Source: a virus. From it: 23,013 nucleotides of DNA. This document shows, piece by piece, positions 12,735-20,104 of the stretch. Numbering within the stretch: position 1 is the stretch's first letter; each line of letters begins with the position of its first letter. The notes under the pieces are model-generated. The model saw only the letters and a program-made list of their open reading frames with translations. It had not been told where the DNA came from and made no database searches. The stretch spans positions 1 through 23,013 of IMG/VR virus record IMGVR_UViG_3300048068_000114, one strand, 5' to 3'. A program made the translations under genes and the position numbers.

Positions 12735-13839
12735 AGCTCCCTATGTAAGACCCCGAATGCGGGGCAATCGCATGGTCTATGATATTAGATCAACCACAGC
12801 ACTCTCTCAGGCGTTCCCTAATATCAAGTTCCCTGAGACATACACCCTATTGTCTGAAGCTAATGCCCGTGGCTACGAGCTTAAGCGTAAGTTTGAGGCT
12901 TGGAAGTGTGGTAATCATGATGATATTCATGTGGACGAGCGTTCTGTTGAAGCTCTTATTCAGGCATATAAACAATCCAATGCCTATAAGAACATAAAGA
13001 AGGATGAGACTAGGCGTTCATACCTCAGTCACCTTAACTATGTTTCGTCTATACACATAGGTAATGTGTCATTCGATAGAATGCTTGTGCCAAACATAAA
13101 CTATAAGTTTGTACAAAATCTGTGGCAACACATACAGAATGATGTCTCTACACATAAAGCTAACCACACTGTGAAGGTATTAAAGCTGGTTTGGATGGAA
13201 GCACTGCGCTCTGATAGCGTCAAGACTAACCCATTCTCTCTACTTAAATTACCAAAGCTGCCTGACAGAGAGGTTTTGTGGCCCGAAGAGCATATACAGG
13301 GCATGATCGACTTCTGTGATGAACAGGGGCGACAGAGTATGGGTACTATGATCACTCTGTTGTATGAGTTTTGCCAGCGTGTAATTGATGTACGTCTACT
13401 AACATGGGACAACTTCGATCTAGAGGCTGGTCACTGTAATTTCACCCAACAAAAGACAGGGGCTAAGATGTCTATCTCTCTGACCCCATCTGTTCGTAAA
13501 CGTCTGGAGCTACATACCCGTAGTAACAGGGACAACTATGTATTGCGTGAGGAAAGTACAGGCAAGCCATACACCAGTGATCGGGCAGTGAAGTCTTTTA
13601 GAAGATTAGCCAAAGCCTATAAGCTACCAACGTCATTTGATAATGCTACTGGTAAACTTACTAACATTTGGCTGAATGATCTGCGCCGTACAGGTACTAC
13701 CCATGCAAGTCGTGCTGGTTGTACGGACAGAGAACTGATGTCTTTAACCGGACATCGCAACCCCCAGATGCTGGTAGTATATGCCAAGCATGGGAATATT
13801 GAAGCTGAGAACGCAATGCGTAAACGAGGGTTACTCTAA
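12727..13839 (+). CDS. int: Tyrosine-type site-specific integrase
   Basis: 370 residues. It joins phage and host attachment sites. The N-terminal arm- and core-binding parts occupy about 1-180. The catalytic domain follows, with box I YEFCQRVIDVRLLTWDNFD, box II LNDLRRTGTTHASRAG (Arg320) and GHRNPQMLVVYAKHG (His343, nucleophile Tyr352). The usual His of H-x-x-R is Asn317, a substitution that some active integrases tolerate. AAAGAGAAGTCCA precedes the start, and the gene overlaps the upstream stop by 8 bases. The attP-like tRNA-Asn fragment lies 1.4 kb downstream. This makes the phage temperate by gene content. Confidence 0.95.
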   Translation: MAKAPYVRPRMRGNRMVYDIRSTTALSQAFPNIKFPETYTLLSEANARGYELKRKFEAWKCGNHDDIHVDERSVEALIQAYKQSNAYKNIKKDETRRSYLSHLNYVSSIHIGNVSFDRMLVPNINYKFVQNLWQHIQNDVSTHKANHTVKVLKLVWMEALRSDSVKTNPFSLLKLPKLPDREVLWPEEHIQGMIDFCDEQGRQSMGTMITLLYEFCQRVIDVRLLTWDNFDLEAGHCNFTQQKTGAKMSISLTPSVRKRLELHTRSNRDNYVLREESTGKPYTSDRAVKSFRRLAKAYKLPTSFDNATGKLTNIWLNDLRRTGTTHASRAGCTDRELMSLTGHRNPQMLVVYAKHGNIEAENAMRKRGLL

Positions 13840-14043
13840 ATGGAATGCTTTAAAGATAAGTACACTCATGCCGGACATGAAACCAAATACAAGGTGTTTT
13901 TGGTGTACGATGAAGAAACAGATACTGTTGAGCGGTTGGCTGGTATGGGAAACACTCTGCCCTATCCCCGCCTCACCTCAATGCTGGTAGGAGCTAGGTG
14001 GCAATCTGTTAGGACTAAGAAAACTTATGAGAGGATACTGTAA
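13840..14043 (+). CDS. Hypothetical protein between integrase and ThyX
   Basis: 67 residues. It begins at the base after the integrase stop, and its own stop shares a base with the ThyX start (TAATG). It includes HETKYKVFLVYDEETDTVER and LTSMLVGARWQSVRTKKTYE. A small beta-alpha layout with no recognised family. Tight packing on both sides supports a real gene in the early operon. Confidence 0.65.
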   Translation: MECFKDKYTHAGHETKYKVFLVYDEETDTVERLAGMGNTLPYPRLTSMLVGARWQSVRTKKTYERIL

Positions 14044-14855
14044 TGGGTATTGAACAATTAACTGTAGATTATGTTGAACACAGTGGTGATGATATTTCAG
14101 TAGTTAATGCGGCTAGGGTATCCTTTGACAAAAAGTCTGAGGCTTTAGGCTATAGCGGTATTGGTGATGGTCCTATGACCCCTGTTGTGAATGATGTTGA
14201 TAAGAAGCTGATCAAGTATTTGGCTGATCATGAACACTATAGTCCATTCAACCATACCTTTGTTACCTTCAGGTGTAGCGCACCACTCTTTGTGATGGGG
14301 CAGCTTAAGAAACATGAGTATATGCCTTGGAACGAAATATCCCGTAGATATATAAATAGTGAGCCTGAGTTCTACAGGCCAGATACTTGGCGTGAGCGTA
14401 GTGAGGATAAGAAGCAAGGCTCTTCTAGTAATACAGTAGAGACCTTGCACTGGATGGAGCTTGATCATGAGCTAAGTACAGAAGAGCATCCGCTTTGGGA
14501 TAATTGGGAAGAGCCAATATCAGAGTACACAGACTACGTGTATGGCGAAGTGTCTCGACTGTATACCCTGATGATAGATAACGGCGTCTGTCCTGAACAG
14601 GCTAGGATGGTATTACCTCAGTCGATGATGAGTTCATGGATATGGAGCGGTACAGTTAAAGCAATAGCTAAAATGTGCAAGCTTCGGTGTAAGCCTGACA
14701 CGCAATATGAAAGCCGTGTGATAGCAGACAAGATCAGTGAACACATGCATACGCTGTTTCCGGTAAGCTGGTCTGCATTGATGGGTACTAACTATCCACG
14801 CATACGGCCTATGTCTGATGATGAGAGGCAGAGAGCCAAGGAGAAAGCGGAATGA
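14043..14855 (+). CDS. thyX: Flavin-dependent thymidylate synthase ThyX
   Basis: 270 residues. ThyX makes dTMP from dUMP using methylene-tetrahydrofolate, FAD and NADPH. The N-terminal half includes NAARVSFDKKSEAL and HYSPFNHTFVTFRCSAPLFV. The signature region is LKKHEYMPWNEISRRYINSE; the family motif is RHRxxSxNExSxRY, so here RHR is replaced by KHE and S by P, while NE.S..RY is intact. The C-terminal half (EQARMVLPQSMMSSWIWSGT; CKPDTQYESRVIADKISEH) fits the dUMP/FAD-binding core. Marine phages often carry ThyX to raise dTMP for replication. It overlaps the genes on both sides. Confidence 0.93.
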   Translation: MGIEQLTVDYVEHSGDDISVVNAARVSFDKKSEALGYSGIGDGPMTPVVNDVDKKLIKYLADHEHYSPFNHTFVTFRCSAPLFVMGQLKKHEYMPWNEISRRYINSEPEFYRPDTWRERSEDKKQGSSSNTVETLHWMELDHELSTEEHPLWDNWEEPISEYTDYVYGEVSRLYTLMIDNGVCPEQARMVLPQSMMSSWIWSGTVKAIAKMCKLRCKPDTQYESRVIADKISEHMHTLFPVSWSALMGTNYPRIRPMSDDERQRAKEKAE

Positions 14856-15010
14856 AAGATAAAGTACAACCCATCAAGATAGTAGAGATAGAAGAGCATG
14901 AAAACGGCTCTGCTACTGTCCAAATTGAGTGTAGCCCTGAAGTTTTTGGACAAATATTTTCTCTGGGGTTCATTGAACTGATTAAGAAAGGGCTGGAAGC
15001 AGATGGTTAA
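14852..15010 (+). CDS. 52-residue acidic hypothetical protein
   Basis: ATG at 14852 overlaps the ThyX stop (ATGA) and a GGAGAAAG site precedes it. The product begins MKDKVQPIKIVEIEEHENGS and ends FIELIKKGLEADG; strand-strand-helix layout. No family recognised. It overlaps the following gene by 8 bases, supporting translation. Confidence 0.6.
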   Translation: MKDKVQPIKIVEIEEHENGSATVQIECSPEVFGQIFSLGFIELIKKGLEADG

Positions 15011-15140
15011 GCTCTGCTACTATTGCGCTGTCACCGACAAGCTGTTGGCGCATAAGACCATCAACAGGCATATCGCAGAGCGAGAAGCCAAATACTTTAG
15101 GCGCAACTCAAGCTCTAAAGTCTACATCGTGCTAGAGTGA
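15003..15140 (+). CDS. 45-residue basic Cys-containing small protein
   Basis: ATG at 15003, overlapping the previous gene. The product starts MVKLCYYCAVTDKLLAHKTI and continues NRHIAEREAKYFRRNSSSKV with a YIVLE end. The CYYC pair is suggestive of a zinc site but no second Cys pair exists. It is the last gene before the terminator. Function unknown. Confidence 0.55.
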   Translation: MVKLCYYCAVTDKLLAHKTINRHIAEREAKYFRRNSSSKVYIVLE

Positions 15141-15165
15141 TTCACTTCTAGTAAAACTATTGCAG

Positions 15166-15206
15166 AAATCGCACTGTGCGACACCCTAATGTGCGGTGCG
15201 ATTTTT
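15166..15206 (+). terminator. Terminator of the integrase-thyX operon
   Basis: AAATCGCAC (15166-15174) pairs perfectly with GTGCGATTT (15196-15204) and T residues follow. The loop holds further small pairing. It ends the early operon and insulates the attP site from it. Confidence 0.7.
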
Positions 15207-15244
15207 GCCAATATTAAATAGAAAATATAATAAAATCAATAGTT

Positions 15245-15289
15245 TGGCTCCGGCGGTAGGGATCGAACCTACGACCAATTGATTAACAG
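15245..15289 (-). other. attP: attP-like 45-bp 3' half of tRNA-Asn(GTT)
   Basis: Read on the reverse strand, it starts with an anticodon loop CTGTTAA (anticodon GTT), then the 3' anticodon stem TCAAT, variable loop TGGTC, T-arm GTAGG-TTCGATC-CCTAC, acceptor strand CGCCGGA, discriminator G and CCA. No D-arm or 5' half is present. This is how phages that integrate into tRNA genes carry attP: the core restores the 3' end of the disrupted tRNA. A perfect 12-bp palindrome AGTTATATAACT (15288-15299) abuts the anticodon end. Integrase lies 1.4 kb away. If the window is from an integrated prophage, the site would instead sit at a prophage end, which the surrounding phage genes argue against. Confidence 0.88.
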
Positions 15290-15373
15290 TTATATAACTA
15301 ATACAAGCACTTACAGAGACTGTAGTAGAATGACTGTTATCAGTAATTGGTTGTAATAACTATGTATTAGGTG

Positions 15374-15424
15374 TTGACTGCAACATTTAATGCTGTATCC
15401 TTCGGATGCGCCCGATAGGGTGCA
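15374..15424 (+). promoter_or_regulatory. Promoter and hairpin/operator of the replication module
   Basis: TTGACT (15374-15379), 16 bases, TATCCT (15396-15401). Just after it, ATGCGCCC-GATA-GGGTGCAT (about 15405-15424) forms an 8-bp inverted repeat with one G-T pair, near the transcription start, where a repressor could bind or an RNA hairpin form. Confidence 0.55.
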
Positions 15425-15447
15425 TTATCAAAACTAGGACTATAACC

Positions 15448-16218
15448 ATGACCTATAAGCAACAACTAAAGACAGTACAGACTATACCAGTACAAGAAGG
15501 TGAGACAGTAGTAGTAACATGTCCCTTCTGCTACGGCCCAAAGAAGTTGGCTGTATCAAAGTCTGGTGGTAAACTACTATGGTACTGTTACAGAGCATCG
15601 TGTGATGCTAAAGGTGCATACTCTGGCAGACGTAATCAGAAGGCTGTTAGAGATTATCTCAATAATACAGCCCCTACTAAGAATAAGCCTATTAAGCCTA
15701 TTCCTTCTATAACAACGTCTGTTGAGAACCATGCACCCGCAATGGAATACTTGAAGAGCGTCAACAGTGTAGAAGCTTATCAGAATAAATATATAAACGT
15801 GCGGTATGCTCCGGCAGAGGACAGAGTATTATTCTATGGGCAGAACGGTGCTGTAGGAAGATCGCTTAGAAAGTTTGGACCCAAGTGGCTATCCTATGGT
15901 GAACTGCCTGAGGGTATACATGTAGGCTCTGGGGACATAGCAGTGTTAGTAGAGGACACGCCATCGGCTTGTGCAGTTAGTAGGCTGGAAGGTATAGTGG
16001 GAGTAGCATTGCTAGGAACTACCGTTACTTCTAGCATCAAGAAAACACTTAATAAATTCACTAACAAGTATTTAGTTCTTGACAAAGACGCTTCGCTAAA
16101 GTCTATTGCTCACATAAGGCGTGTAGATAGAAGCCTTAAAGTACGATTAACCAACGTAGATTTGAAGTATATGAATACTACTCAGATATACCAACTAATA
16201 AAAGGATATGTACCATGA
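15448..16218 (+). CDS. DNA primase (zinc ribbon + TOPRIM-like)
   Basis: 256 residues from the ATG at 15448 (MTYKQQLKTVQ), preceded by AGGACTATAACC; an upstream ATG at 15406 lies at the promoter start and is rejected. An N-terminal zinc ribbon (TCPFCYGPKKLAVS..., WYCYRASCDAKG) is followed by a TOPRIM-like domain with VLVEDTPSACAVSRL (catalytic Glu) and KYLVLDKDASLKS (Asp-x-Asp). It makes RNA primers for lagging-strand synthesis. In T7 these domains are fused to the helicase; here the helicase is a separate gene 320 bases downstream. Confidence 0.88.
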   Translation: MTYKQQLKTVQTIPVQEGETVVVTCPFCYGPKKLAVSKSGGKLLWYCYRASCDAKGAYSGRRNQKAVRDYLNNTAPTKNKPIKPIPSITTSVENHAPAMEYLKSVNSVEAYQNKYINVRYAPAEDRVLFYGQNGAVGRSLRKFGPKWLSYGELPEGIHVGSGDIAVLVEDTPSACAVSRLEGIVGVALLGTTVTSSIKKTLNKFTNKYLVLDKDASLKSIAHIRRVDRSLKVRLTNVDLKYMNTTQIYQLIKGYVP

Positions 16219-16418
16219 AAGCACGGGCTATATGCCTCATTGATTATGAAATTGATGGTGGCTTTAAAGCAGCAGCCGAAGAAGAAAGTAAGCTGGAACA
16301 AACAATTAAGAATTTGGTAACTGGGAACAAGAAAGTTGTACACTACCAGATTGAAATGCGGGAACGTAGAGGTGATAGCGCTCCTGACATTAAGAAAATG
16401 AAGTTCAGACAGAACTAA
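16215..16418 (+). CDS. Small conserved replication-module protein
   Basis: 67 residues, starting inside the primase stop (ATGA). It contains MKARAICLIDYEIDGGFKAA and VVHYQIEMRERRGDSAPDIK with a KMKFRQN end. A short charged helix lies between two strands. I recognise this as a small protein recurring next to primase and helicase in HMO-2011-type phages, without known function; it may be a replisome accessory factor (inference). Confidence 0.7.
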   Translation: MKARAICLIDYEIDGGFKAAAEEESKLEQTIKNLVTGNKKVVHYQIEMRERRGDSAPDIKKMKFRQN

Positions 16419-16449
16419 TAAATCAAACAATTCATAGTTAAAAATAATT

Positions 16450-16478
16450 AGCCCTTCTGCAAAAGAGGGGCTTTTTTT
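16450..16478 (+). terminator. Terminator between primase and helicase units
   Basis: AGCCCTTC pairs with GAGGGGCT (one G-T pair) around a 7-base loop and is followed by seven T. A strong rho-independent terminator, so helicase expression needs its own promoter or antitermination. The 57 bases downstream before the helicase ATG hold only a weak TATAGA at about 16495. Confidence 0.8.
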
Positions 16479-16536
16479 ATTTTTCTAATGGTGTTATAGA
16501 TACCTCTCTATTAAGTGCCAACTGTCAGGATTAACT

Positions 16537-17754
16537 ATGGACAAATCACTATTGAAGAACTGTTTGAAGTATGACTTCTATGAACAGAATAAGACTAAGC
16601 TAAGGGCATCGCTCTTTGAAGATACACTGAAAGAAGTGTACGAAACTATTATAAGCTCCCATGAGAAGTTTGCTCAAGACATAACTCCTCTTGAACTGTT
16701 TGCTTTTTGGAAGGCTAACAACCCTACCTCTACCAAGTCATGGGCTGATGATGTAGAGGATACTATTAATGCTACCAGCAATGCAGAGGACATTCATCCT
16801 GACATTGCTACAGACGTTATCGAAAACCTATGGCGTCAGAACGTAGGCTTGGATGTAGCCAACTTAGGTATCAAGATGTCTGAGGGTGAAGTCTCTGCAA
16901 TGGATGATCTAAATAGATTACTGGATCGTGTCTCTGAGGGATACCTGCCTGATGACTTCGGTGATCCAACAACGGATGATATCTATGAGCTTCTGGCTGT
17001 AACATCGGATGAAAACAGGTGGAAGTTTAACATCGAAACCCTTAGCCGTAATGTCTACGGGGTTGGTGCTGGTGAGTTTGCTGTTGTGTTTGCTTGTCCT
17101 GAGACAGGTAAATCAGCATTCATTGTTAGTCTATGCGCTGCCCCAAACGGCTTCTGTGAGCAAGGTGCTAAGGTATTATACTTGGGTAATGAAGAAAGCA
17201 CCAAGCGTACCAAGCTACGGGCTATACAATCATATACTGGTCTGAACCGCGAAGAGATAGAGTTTGATCCAGTAGCTGCCCTATCCCGATACTCTGGTAT
17301 TAAAGACAGTCTCATCATGAAGGATATTCAAGAATGGGATGTCCAGAAGATGGAAGCTTACATCAATAAGATGAAGCCGGACTTGGTTATATTAGACCAA
17401 GCCGACAAGTTAGCTGTAGCTGGTCAGTTTAACGCCGGACATGAGCGCCTAAGAGAACTGTATCGCAGACTGCGTGAGACAGCCAAGAAGTATGACTGTG
17501 CTGTAATTGGTGTATCCCAAGCATCTGCCGAAGCAGAGAACCGTACACGGCTCACCATGACTATGATGGAAGGTAGTCGTGTTGGTAAAGCGGCTGAAGC
17601 TGACCTGATAATAGGTATTGGTAAATTAAACAGCGGTGAAGAGGACGGTCCAGACAATAGCCGCTTCTTAACTGTAATGAAGAATAAGCTATCAGGCTTC
17701 CACGGCACTATCATGTGCAACATAGAACCGGAGATAAGCCGCTATGTCGTTTGA
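16537..17754 (+). CDS. Replicative DNA helicase (DnaB-like)
   Basis: 405 residues. A ring helicase that unwinds the fork. The N-terminal 130 residues form a DnaB-like primase-contact region (LFEDTLKEVYETIISSHEKF). The RecA core has Walker A VVFACPETGKSAF (the DnaB family commonly has A.P..GK here), Walker B PDLVILDQADKLAV, and the H4 region GVSQASAEAENRTRLTMTMM followed by EGSRVGKAAEADLIIGI. The C-terminus is short. TCAGGATTAACT precedes the ATG. It overlaps the next small gene. Paired with the primase at 15448. Confidence 0.92.
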   Translation: MDKSLLKNCLKYDFYEQNKTKLRASLFEDTLKEVYETIISSHEKFAQDITPLELFAFWKANNPTSTKSWADDVEDTINATSNAEDIHPDIATDVIENLWRQNVGLDVANLGIKMSEGEVSAMDDLNRLLDRVSEGYLPDDFGDPTTDDIYELLAVTSDENRWKFNIETLSRNVYGVGAGEFAVVFACPETGKSAFIVSLCAAPNGFCEQGAKVLYLGNEESTKRTKLRAIQSYTGLNREEIEFDPVAALSRYSGIKDSLIMKDIQEWDVQKMEAYINKMKPDLVILDQADKLAVAGQFNAGHERLRELYRRLRETAKKYDCAVIGVSQASAEAENRTRLTMTMMEGSRVGKAAEADLIIGIGKLNSGEEDGPDNSRFLTVMKNKLSGFHGTIMCNIEPEISRYVV

Positions 17755-17905
17755 TATTGATTCTGTACCGAATAGTCTTTCTTTCTGGCTGGAACAGAAT
17801 GGTATCATAGAGGCCAAACCAAAGGCTGAACCAGAGCCTGTAGTTGAAAGAAACTACGAATTTAGAATGCCCCAACTAGACGAGAATGGAGAACCCCCGT
17901 TTTGA
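17744..17905 (+). CDS. 53-residue Pro/Glu-rich protein between helicase and polymerase
   Basis: ATG at 17744 lies inside the end of the helicase gene; the stop at 17905 overlaps the polymerase TTG start (TTGA). It begins MSFDIDSVPNSLSFWLEQNG, has a KPKAEPEPVVE linker and ends MPQLDENGEPPF. It looks like a flexible peptide rather than a folded domain. Overlaps on both sides support translation; a helicase-polymerase linker role is speculative. Confidence 0.65.
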   Translation: MSFDIDSVPNSLSFWLEQNGIIEAKPKAEPEPVVERNYEFRMPQLDENGEPPF

Positions 17906-20067
17906 ATATATTAGTATTAGACCTAGAAACTACGGTCCAACGTATAGAGGGGCGTACTGATAACAGCCCCTTCAATCCCTTTAACAGGTGTGTCTCTGCA
18001 CACTACGGCTTCCTAGAAGACGGTGAGGTAAAGGTACAGAATGATATACTGTATCATACCTTACTGGATCAGGCTGAGTATGCTGATCATACCCAACTAG
18101 CTGAACGCCTAGAGAAGGCTGATATGCTTGTCTGCCACAATGCCAAGTTCGATATACTATGGCTATCACAGATGGGCTTTAGAATACCGGATCAAGTGTA
18201 CTGCACTATGATAGCCGAATATATATTATCCAAGGGCCAGCGCAGACTTATATCCCTGAAGGAAAGTGCTTTTCGGCGTAAGCTAGTGAACCAGAAGAAG
18301 GGTGATCTAGTGGATGATATGTTTAAACAAGGCACAGACTTCTCTGAAATGCCGCTAGATATCATGGTTGAGTATGCAGAAGCTGACGTAAAGACCACAG
18401 GTGAGCTATACTTGTCTCAACAGGCTGACTTCCAGAAGGAAGAGAACGCATCCCTTGTTCCAGTAGTAGACTTGATGAACGAAATGCTAATGTTCTTGGT
18501 AGAGATAGAAAGCAATGGCACATATATCTCTTTGGATACTCTTGAAGAAGTTGAACGTCAGTTTGAGCAAGAGAAGAAAGAACTAACCACACGCTTGTAT
18601 GAGATTATCGAAGAAGTAATGGGTGATACGCCTATTAATTTGAATAGTGGCGCTGATATGACCAAGGTGGTTTACTCCCGCGAGGTAATCAATCGGGATG
18701 CTCATCGACAAACCTTTAATATAGGGACAAATGCTGCGGGTAAGCCTCTAAGACCCCCGCTCATGAATAATAAAGAGTTCTCTGACGCAGTAAGGTCCAC
18801 CACTAAGATCGTACAGAAGACGATGGCTATCCAATGTATGGATTGCAATGGAATAGGCAGCATACAGAAGTATAAGAAGAAGACAGTTACTAAGCTGGGT
18901 AAGAAATACTTGGTTCAAGGTGATCCATATAAGAACCGTACTAAGTGTAAGACTTGTTCAGGTGTAGGTGCTATCTATAGCCCAACTGGTGAGACCGCTG
19001 GTCTAAAGATGATCCCTAGAAGTCCCGCATACGCAAGTATCAATGGGTTCAAGACTGATAAGCACACTCTTAAAATACTTATACAACAAGCAGATAATAG
19101 CGGTAGAGATATTGCAGTAGAGTTTCTTACTAAGAGTAGTAGATTGAATGCTGTAACAACCTACCTAGATAGCTTTGTTGCAGGTATACAGCGAGGCACA
19201 CGGTCTACTGGTCTGCTACACGCCAACTTCAACCAGTGTGTGACTGCTACTGGTAGATTAAGTAGTAGTGAACCCAACTTACAGAACCAGCCCAAGAGAG
19301 GTTTCCCTGTTCGTAAGGCTATTGTTAGCCGCTTCGGGCCAGAGCATCTAATCGTTGAGGCAGACTTCTCCGGCCTAGAATTTAGAATGGCTGGTGAATT
19401 AAGTAGAGACAGTCAGATCATTACCGACATTCTTGAAGGCAAGGATATCCACAAGCAGACTGCTTCTATTATTAATCAGTGTAGCCCTGATGAAGTTAGT
19501 AAGGATATGAGACAGGCGGCAAAACAGTATTCTTTCGCCCCGTTATATGGCGGGATGGGCGCTGGTGAGAAACCGCATGTCCAAAAGTACTTTTCTGAAT
19601 TTTTTGTTTTGTACAATGGATTGAAAAAATACCAAGAAGGCTTAATGAGCGGTGTTCTGAAGACGGGTATTGTTCAGGTTCCTAGTGGCAGACAGTATAA
19701 ATGGGATAACGTAGTTCGCACTAGAAATGGTCGAGTTCGTAACGCCACTCAGATAGTTAATTATCCAATCCAAGGCTTTGCAACAGGTGACTGTGTGCCG
19801 CTTGCTTGCATTCGTGCGCTGAAACTTTTTAAGAAAAGTAATCTGCGTAGTAAATTAATCTTAACGGTCCATGATAGCATTGTGGTGGATTGCCATAAAG
19901 ATGAATTAAATCAAGTAAAACAGATACTTAAGGAAGCTATGTTAGGTATCGATGAGGAGATGAAGACTAGGTTTAAGTACACGCCAATTGTTCCTTTCGA
20001 CATTGAGATAAGTGCTGGAAATAATTGGCTAGAACAGGAAGAATTGGTGTTGACTGATGCCACCTAA
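17902..20067 (+). CDS. Family A DNA polymerase with DnaJ-like zinc-finger insert
   Basis: 721 residues. Copies the phage genome and proofreads. The 3'-5' exonuclease occupies about 1-180, with LVLDLETT, CHNAKFDILW and YAEADVKTTGELY all intact. At about 312-352 two CxxCxGxG units (CMDCNGIGS and CKTCSGVGA) make a partial DnaJ-type zinc finger, documented for phage HMO-2011 and relatives. The polymerase domain has motif A EADFSGLEFRMAGE (Asp488), motif B RQAAKQYSFAPLYGG (Arg537, Lys541) and motif C LTVHDSIVVD (His657, Asp658). The start is TTG at 17902, overlapping the upstream stop. There is no 5'-nuclease domain. Confidence 0.96.
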   Translation: MNILVLDLETTVQRIEGRTDNSPFNPFNRCVSAHYGFLEDGEVKVQNDILYHTLLDQAEYADHTQLAERLEKADMLVCHNAKFDILWLSQMGFRIPDQVYCTMIAEYILSKGQRRLISLKESAFRRKLVNQKKGDLVDDMFKQGTDFSEMPLDIMVEYAEADVKTTGELYLSQQADFQKEENASLVPVVDLMNEMLMFLVEIESNGTYISLDTLEEVERQFEQEKKELTTRLYEIIEEVMGDTPINLNSGADMTKVVYSREVINRDAHRQTFNIGTNAAGKPLRPPLMNNKEFSDAVRSTTKIVQKTMAIQCMDCNGIGSIQKYKKKTVTKLGKKYLVQGDPYKNRTKCKTCSGVGAIYSPTGETAGLKMIPRSPAYASINGFKTDKHTLKILIQQADNSGRDIAVEFLTKSSRLNAVTTYLDSFVAGIQRGTRSTGLLHANFNQCVTATGRLSSSEPNLQNQPKRGFPVRKAIVSRFGPEHLIVEADFSGLEFRMAGELSRDSQIITDILEGKDIHKQTASIINQCSPDEVSKDMRQAAKQYSFAPLYGGMGAGEKPHVQKYFSEFFVLYNGLKKYQEGLMSGVLKTGIVQVPSGRQYKWDNVVRTRNGRVRNATQIVNYPIQGFATGDCVPLACIRALKLFKKSNLRSKLILTVHDSIVVDCHKDELNQVKQILKEAMLGIDEEMKTRFKYTPIVPFDIEISAGNNWLEQEELVLTDAT

Positions 20068-20079
20068 CTGTAGTACAAT
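20050..20079 (+). promoter_or_regulatory. Promoter inside the polymerase end for the SSB unit
   Basis: TTGACT (20050-20055), 18 bases, TACAAT (20074-20079). The predicted start near 20086 leaves a 19-base leader with AAGGA before the ATG at 20105. It would give abundant SSB independent of polymerase expression. Confidence 0.55.
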
Positions 20080-20104
20080 GATAACTCTTAACAAGGATGA
20101 ATCT

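Noticed and set aside
13678-13700. Inactive integrase because of Asn317 in place of the box II His
   Set aside because: This position varies among active tyrosine recombinases; both Arg boxes, His343 and Tyr352 are present, so inactivity is not supported.
14145-14468. Reverse 107-codon frame inside thyX
   Set aside because: Shadow of a strongly supported enzyme gene; no independent start signals.
15245-15289. A functional phage tRNA-Asn gene
   Set aside because: Only the anticodon loop to CCA end is present; the D-arm and 5' acceptor strand are absent, so it is an attachment core rather than a working tRNA.
17086-17115. Defective Walker A in the helicase (first Gly missing)
   Set aside because: DnaB-family helicases normally have an A-x-P-x-x-G-K-T/S form, so ACPETGKS is ordinary.
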